Shown piece by piece: positions 62,201 through 64,000 of a stretch of DNA of 64,000 bases; position 1 is the stretch's first letter; every line of letters begins with the position of its first letter. This DNA is from CAYLNL01 sp964385175 (GTDB taxonomy: Bacteria; Bacteroidota; Bacteroidia; Flavobacteriales; Flavobacteriaceae), in assembly GCA_964385175.1 (NCBI GenBank), contig CAYLNL010000001.1:1-64000 (forward strand), in the 5' to 3' direction. The position numbers and the translations under genes were made by a program. A model generated the notes under the pieces. That model ran no database searches. It was not told the DNA's origin and saw only the letters and a program-made list of their open reading frames with translations.

Positions 62201-62466
62201 TAATAAAACCAGGTAGTATTATAGCCATAGCCTCGTTCTTTTCAATAAAAACAGAGGTGGGAAATACTTCTTACCTAGAAAAAACGAGGCAGTAAAAATA
62301 TTGTTTTTACAGGAATTATAATTGGTTTTCTAAAATAAATTTGTAATATTGCAACGCCAATATATAACTTAGTTCTTCCCTGAGTTAGTTATACTCCAAA
62401 AAGAACACACTAGTTTTTAAACAAATCATCCCATAATATTTCAATTTAAAATACACCCACCTATTC

Positions 62467-64000
62467 ATGTTTGATAGTTTAGATTTAAAGGCCAAAAAAA
62501 TTGGCGAATTGCAAGTAATTGCAAAAAATTTAGATGTACCTAAGTTTCGGTATTTAAAAAAAGATGAGCTCATTGATAAAATTTTAGCCCTCCAGCCTGT
62601 TGCTACCCCCGCCGCCACCCCCCCCTGCATCTGCGCCACCCAGAAAAGACAATCTTGCAAGTGCAACCATGCAACGACAGCAGGTGGGAGGCTCACAACA
62701 ATCGCCTTCTGTTTCGCCTCAAGAAAATTCCTCGGGCAGCAATTTTCAGAAAAGAGATAAAAAAGAACTGCCAAGAGACCAGCAACTACAGTCTTTTAAG
62801 AAAAAACCGTATCCCAATAATAATAACACCCACGGTAACCAAGCAGAACAGTCCTTGAACAAAGAAAATTTTGATAAGGAAAAGAAAAACAGATACCGTA
62901 GCCCCGATTATGAATTTGAGGGAATTGTGGAAAGTGAAGGAGTTATGGAGCTAACCCCGGAAGGGTATGGGTTTTTACGTTCCAGCGACTACAATTACCT
63001 GGCTTCTCCCGATGATATTTATGTGTCTCAATCCCAGATACGACTATTCGGGCTAAAAACGGGCGACACGGTGTTGGGCGCTATACGCCCTCCCAAAGAA
63101 GGCGAAAAATATTTTCCGCTCATAAAGGTTAGCAAAATCAACGGCTTAGACCCAGAAGTGGTGCGCGACCGCATTTCATTTGAACATTTGACGCCTCTTT
63201 TCCCGGATAAAAAATTTAAACTGGCAGAAAAACAAGCTACCATTTCTACCCGCATCATAGACCTCTTTTCTCCTATTGGCAAAGGACAACGGGGTATGAT
63301 TGTAGCCCAACCCAAAACGGGAAAAACCATGCTGCTCAAAGATGTTGCCAATGTAATTGCAGCTAACCACCCGGAAGTCTATCAGATTATCCTCCTCATA
63401 GACGAGCGCCCGGAAGAAGTTACCGATATGCAGCGCAATGTAAAGGGAGAGGTTATCGCATCTACCTTTGATAAGGAAGCCCAGGAACATGTTCGGGTAG
63501 CCAATATTGTCCTGGAAAAAGCCAAGCGTTTGGTGGAATGCGGGCATGATGTGGTAATTTTATTAGACTCCATAACCCGCTTAGCCCGCGCCTATAATAC
63601 CGTGCAACCCGCCTCTGGAAAGGTGTTGAGTGGCGGGGTAGATGCAAATGCGCTGCATAAACCTAAGCGCTTTTTTGGAGCGGCCCGTAATATTGAAAAC
63701 GGAGGCTCGCTCTCCATTATCGCCACGGCACTCACAGAAACTGGCTCTAAAATGGACGAGGTAATTTTTGAAGAATTTAAAGGACGGGGTAATATGGAGC
63801 TCCAGTTAGACCGCCGCATTGCTAACCGCAGGGTTTTCCCCGCCATAGACCTCATGGCTTCTTCTACCCGCCGCGATGATTTGCTGCTGGAAGAAAATGT
63901 TTTACAACGAATGTGGATTCTCCGAAAATATTTGGCAGACATGAACCCGGTGCAGGCCATGGAGTTTTTAGAAGACCATATTAAGAAGACCAAAAATAAC
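62467..64000 (+). CDS. rho: Transcription termination factor Rho, frame broken at a C8 tract (3' end beyond window)
   Basis: Start ATG 62467. The N-terminal Rho domain (SLDLKAKKIGELQVIAKNLD, KFRYLKKDELIDKILALQP) leads into a Pro/Ala-rich segment where a run of eight C (62618-62625) shifts the frame. With seven C it reads TPPASAPPRKDNLASATMQR and goes on through a ~100-residue Gln/Asn/Lys-rich insert, as known in Bacteroidota Rho. The RNA-binding domain (EGVMELTPEGYGFLRSSDYN) and the ATPase (AQPKTGKTMLLKDVANV, LLIDERPEEVTDM, DSITRLARAYNTV, GGVDANALHKPKRFFGAAR) follow. Rho is essential in most Bacteroidota, so a counting error or slippage is more likely than a dead gene. Confidence 0.9.

Noticed and set aside
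1..64000. CRISPR arrays
   Set aside because: No regularly spaced direct repeats with unique spacers; the repeats seen are irregularly spaced and lie at Rhs boundaries or gaps.

Overview
The window looks like a chromosomal segment of a Bacteroidota bacterium, probably Flavobacteriia-like; this is inferred from gene content and no database search was possible. Supporting signs are a SUF cluster with a sufT-like DUF59 gene, an ExbB/ExbD/ExbD cluster, a secreted lipase with a type IX secretion (T9SS) sorting tail, a Rho factor with a long low-complexity insert, and Bacteroidota-type promoters (TTG-N20-TAnnTTTG) upstream of icd and pth. The two tRNA genes do not encode CCA.

Layout. 1-10055 is a polymorphic-toxin (Rhs) locus on the plus strand: the 3' end of one Rhs gene and four short orphan tip cassettes. 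Each has an Rhs core tip, a glycine-rich hydrophobic segment and a different C-terminal toxin domain (two HExxH metallopeptidase-like, one REase-7-like, one type-23-like, one unrecognised), followed by small, often lipoprotein, presumed immunity genes. Short repeats mark the cassette boundaries. An IS3-type remnant (10091-10215) closes the locus. 10271-17594 is the minus-strand SUF Fe-S cluster (sufA, sufB, lipoprotein, sufC, coiled-coil protein, sufD, sufS, sufE, sufT-like). 17686-24682 holds a RelE/ParE-type toxin-antitoxin pair, tRNA-Thr(CGT), an ECF sigma factor with an overlapping lipoprotein gene, an M1 aminopeptidase, the exbB-exbD-exbD cluster and tRNA-Ser(GGA). 24752-37027 holds asparaginase, an acyltransferase, yraN, a T9SS lipase flanked by two near-identical lipoprotein genes, cvpA, coaD and ddl. 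37206-48415 holds icd, a split HipA-like kinase pair, carbonic anhydrase with a SulP transporter, a CPBP protease, ogt and hemB. 48523-55407 holds a methyltransferase, a double ABC ATPase and two amidohydrolase-like proteins. 55735-58737 is an AT-rich type II restriction-modification island with one methyltransferase and two different putative endonucleases. 58895-64000 holds pth, a histidine kinase, ruvB and rho (running off the end).

The most striking signal is a set of long G/C homopolymers inside genes for envelope proteins: G15 at 1449, G11 at 5094, C14 at 29103 and C12 at 46265. Three of these four genes are out of frame, each restored by removing one G/C. icd (C7) and rho (C8) are broken in the same way. 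A/T runs of eight bases break no gene. This is either poly-G phase variation or slippage, or a systematic +1 G/C homopolymer error in the assembly. The two housekeeping genes favour error for the short tracts, while the extreme length and the envelope location of the other four fit contingency loci.

The Rhs locus is the best candidate for something new: startless toxin-tip cassettes with conserved boundary relics, an unrecognised toxin/immunity pair, and immunity-type lipoprotein genes carrying poly-G switches.
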